NCBI GenBank assembly: GCA_029247365.1
Contig: JAQWLJ010000073.1
Span: 23,017-87,016 of the forward strand
DNA length: 64,000 bases
Origin: Acidimicrobiales bacterium
GTDB lineage: Bacteria; Actinomycetota; Acidimicrobiia; Acidimicrobiales; Aldehydirespiratoraceae
Direction of reading: 5' to 3'
How positions within the stretch are numbered: position 1 is the first letter of the stretch; every line of letters begins with the position of its first letter. The notes beneath the pieces are model-generated. The model did no database searches. It was not told where the DNA came from and saw only the letters and a program-made list of their open reading frames with translations. This document shows positions 62,683-64,000 of this stretch, piece after piece. The position numbers were made by a program, and so were the translations under genes.

Positions 62683-64000
62683 AATCGTTCCAATGCGGTG
62701 CGGAGGGCGGTGCCGTCGGTCGAGATCACATCGACAGGGCGAGGGAGATCGGCCACGCTCATGCCATCGAGGAAAACCCCGCGACTCAAGCAGACATCCG
62801 GAAGAAGATACCGGTGCCCCTCGGGTTCTCCCTCCAAGACGCGGGCTACGTCCTCACCGACCATGAGGCCGGTCACGCCAATGTTGCCACCGAAGTACTC
62901 GTTGGGCACCGGGATGACGCGAACGTCGGGCCGACCGACCGAAGCCACCAAAGGCTCGATGACCGGCGCGCCGAGCGCGCCGGTCAGGACGCCGGTCGGA
63001 GCATCGCGACGCGCAGACAGAGAAACTGGTGTCGGTTCGGCAGCACCTATGGACACCGCAGCAGCCGGTGAACCCTCCCGCGGTGCGCGGTAGCCGTCGG
63101 CTGGGGCGCCGTCGACCCACGCGAAAAAGCCCGCCCTCGGTCCCGTCGCCTCGGTGATGGTTGGGTCGTTGAATTCGAGTTCGAGGGTGCGGGCCATACC
63201 GATGCCGTCCTCGTGCATCGAGAACCCCTCGTAAGTGTCGGCTGCAGGGAACGGTCGTTCGGCCATCAGGTAGTACTCGTCAGCCGCGAAGACCATGTTC
63301 CGGCCGAGCGCTCCTAGAAAGTGGTCCTGCCACTCGGCGACGATGTCGACAACCCGCTGTGCCTCGGCGAGCGTGTGCTCGCGCATACGTGGCTGGGTAG
63401 AGAACTTCGAGATGCCCAGCGGCACGACACAGATCGATGCCAGTTCGGGGAATCGTTCGAGGACGCCAGCGAGCGTGTCGTCGAGCACCTCACCGTCGTT
63501 GACCCCAGGACACACGACGATCTGTCCGTGGACCTCGACACCATGATCGAGAAGCGCTCGCAGCCACCGGAGCGAGACGGCGCCCCGCCGGTTCTGCAAG
63601 ATGTCGGCTCGGATGTCGGGGTCGGTGGCATGGATTGAAACATTGAGCGGTGAGAGCCGTTCGGTGATGACCCGCTCGAGATCAAGTTCGGTGAATCGAG
63701 TGAGCGTCGTGAAGTTCCCGTACAGAAAGGAGAGGCGGTAGTCGTCGTCCTTCAAGTAGAGCGAGCGGCGCATGCCCTTCGGCAGTTGATGGATGAAGCA
63801 GAACTCGCAGTGGTTGTCGCAGGTCTGGACCTTGTCGAAGATGGCGGCGTGGACCTCGGCCCCCATCGGCTCCCCAAGTTGCTTCTGGACCACAACATCG
63901 AAGCGTTGCTCGTCGCGGGTGACCGCCAATCGCACGTCGGCATCGTCGGTGAGGATCTGCCAGCGGATGACATCGCGCGGCACCTCACCATTGACGGTGA
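62679..64000 (-). CDS. DUF512 radical-SAM protein (5' end outside window)
   Basis: At least 440 residues visible, the N-terminus being cut off by the window edge. CDNHCEFCFIHQLPKG contains the radical-SAM-type Cys cluster, flanked by FIHATDPDIR and VVCPGVNDG motifs; the C-terminal half is the DUF512 domain. The frame continues upstream of the GTG at 63983 with VNGE...RDVIRW, as in the PDZ-like N-terminus of this family, so the real start lies further left on this strand. Role in the ribosome or tRNA context is suggested by der coupling only. Confidence 0.85.
   Translation of the reverse strand, partial: TVNGEVPRDVIRWQILTDDADVRLAVTRDEQRFDVVVQKQLGEPMGAEVHAAIFDKVQTCDNHCEFCFIHQLPKGMRRSLYLKDDDYRLSFLYGNFTTLTRFTELDLERVITERLSPLNVSIHATDPDIRADILQNRRGAVSLRWLRALLDHGVEVHGQIVVCPGVNDGEVLDDTLAGVLERFPELASICVVPLGISKFSTQPRMREHTLAEAQRVVDIVAEWQDHFLGALGRNMVFAADEYYLMAERPFPAADTYEGFSMHEDGIGMARTLELEFNDPTITEATGPRAGFFAWVDGAPADGYRAPREGSPAAAVSIGAAEPTPVSLSARRDAPTGVLTGALGAPVIEPLVASVGRPDVRVIPVPNEYFGGNIGVTGLMVGEDVARVLEGEPEGHRYLLPDVCLSRGVFLDGMSVADLPRPVDVISTDGTALRTALERL

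Noticed and set aside
1..64000. CRISPR arrays, prophage, integrative elements, rRNA
   Set aside because: No regularly spaced repeats, integrase, capsid or ribosomal RNA sequences were found on reading both strands.

Overview
The window is high-GC, densely packed bacterial chromosome with short intergenic gaps and many 1-8 bp start/stop overlaps. Gene content points to an actinomycete. The markers are mycothione reductase, a PdtaR-type ANTAR regulator, the gcvH-garA-merR-hpt-BFN-merR block known from mycobacteria, class F sortase, flavin/F420 (LLM) oxidoreductases and thiolase/DUF35 lipid-degradation genes. A free-standing type II fatty-acid synthase and a Sec-containing SelD suggest a non-mycobacterial lineage such as Acidimicrobiia; the class assignment is inference. 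I saw no phage, transposase, CRISPR array, rRNA or integrase.

Layout. 1-3.3 kb: PdtaR (cut by the window edge), small envelope proteins, a nitroreductase and tRNA-Leu(CAA). 3.5-8.3 kb: FASII operon fabD-fabH-fabG-acpP-fabF with convergent fabZ; FabD carries an extra C-terminal barrel-sandwich-like domain. 8.3-9.7 kb: HU, truncated haemoglobin, a perfect 18-bp hairpin and the remnant of a GHMP kinase. 9.6-13.2 kb: DUF35/thiolase-fold/enoyl-CoA hydratase operon. 13.2-17.3 kb: CPBP protease, then a tandem glycine riboswitch driving gcvP. 17.3-28.9 kb: oxidoreductases and CoA-linked catabolic genes (LLM enzyme behind a KstR-like palindrome, CitE-like lyase, MaoC hydratase, molybdopterin enzyme, mycothione reductase, acyl-CoA ligase, GlpD). 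28.9-30.1 kb: aroC.

30-36 kb: a long minus-strand block running gcvH, FHA/GarA, MerR, hpt, BFN nuclease, MerR, a nuclease-like small protein and gcvT, so glycine-cleavage genes are interleaved with the GarA signalling module. 36-42 kb: PgsA, HIT, SRAP, a membrane protein, an in-frame Maf/group-II decarboxylase fusion and a Dus enzyme. 42.4-46 kb: cobalamin uptake and adenosylation operon (btuF-btuC-btuD-cobO order) behind a cobalamin riboswitch. 46-50.5 kb: NPD-family flavoenzyme, selD with an in-frame UGA read as selenocysteine, a Fur-family repressor, an epimerase and an SDR. 50.5-57 kb: HD protein, FAD oxidoreductase, a CPVC membrane protein, class F sortase with a DUF4397 surface protein, a TauD dioxygenase and an LLM enzyme. 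57-64 kb: tRNA-Pro(GGG), an AcrB-like RND transporter, an SpoIIE-type phosphatase, Der GTPase and a DUF512 radical-SAM protein (cut by the window edge).

The most notable points are the Sec-encoding selD, the Maf/decarboxylase fusion, the FabD with an added lipoyl-like domain that has no attachment lysine, and the sortase/DUF4397 pair. No wholly new multigene system is evident; most of the window is housekeeping and lipid catabolism.
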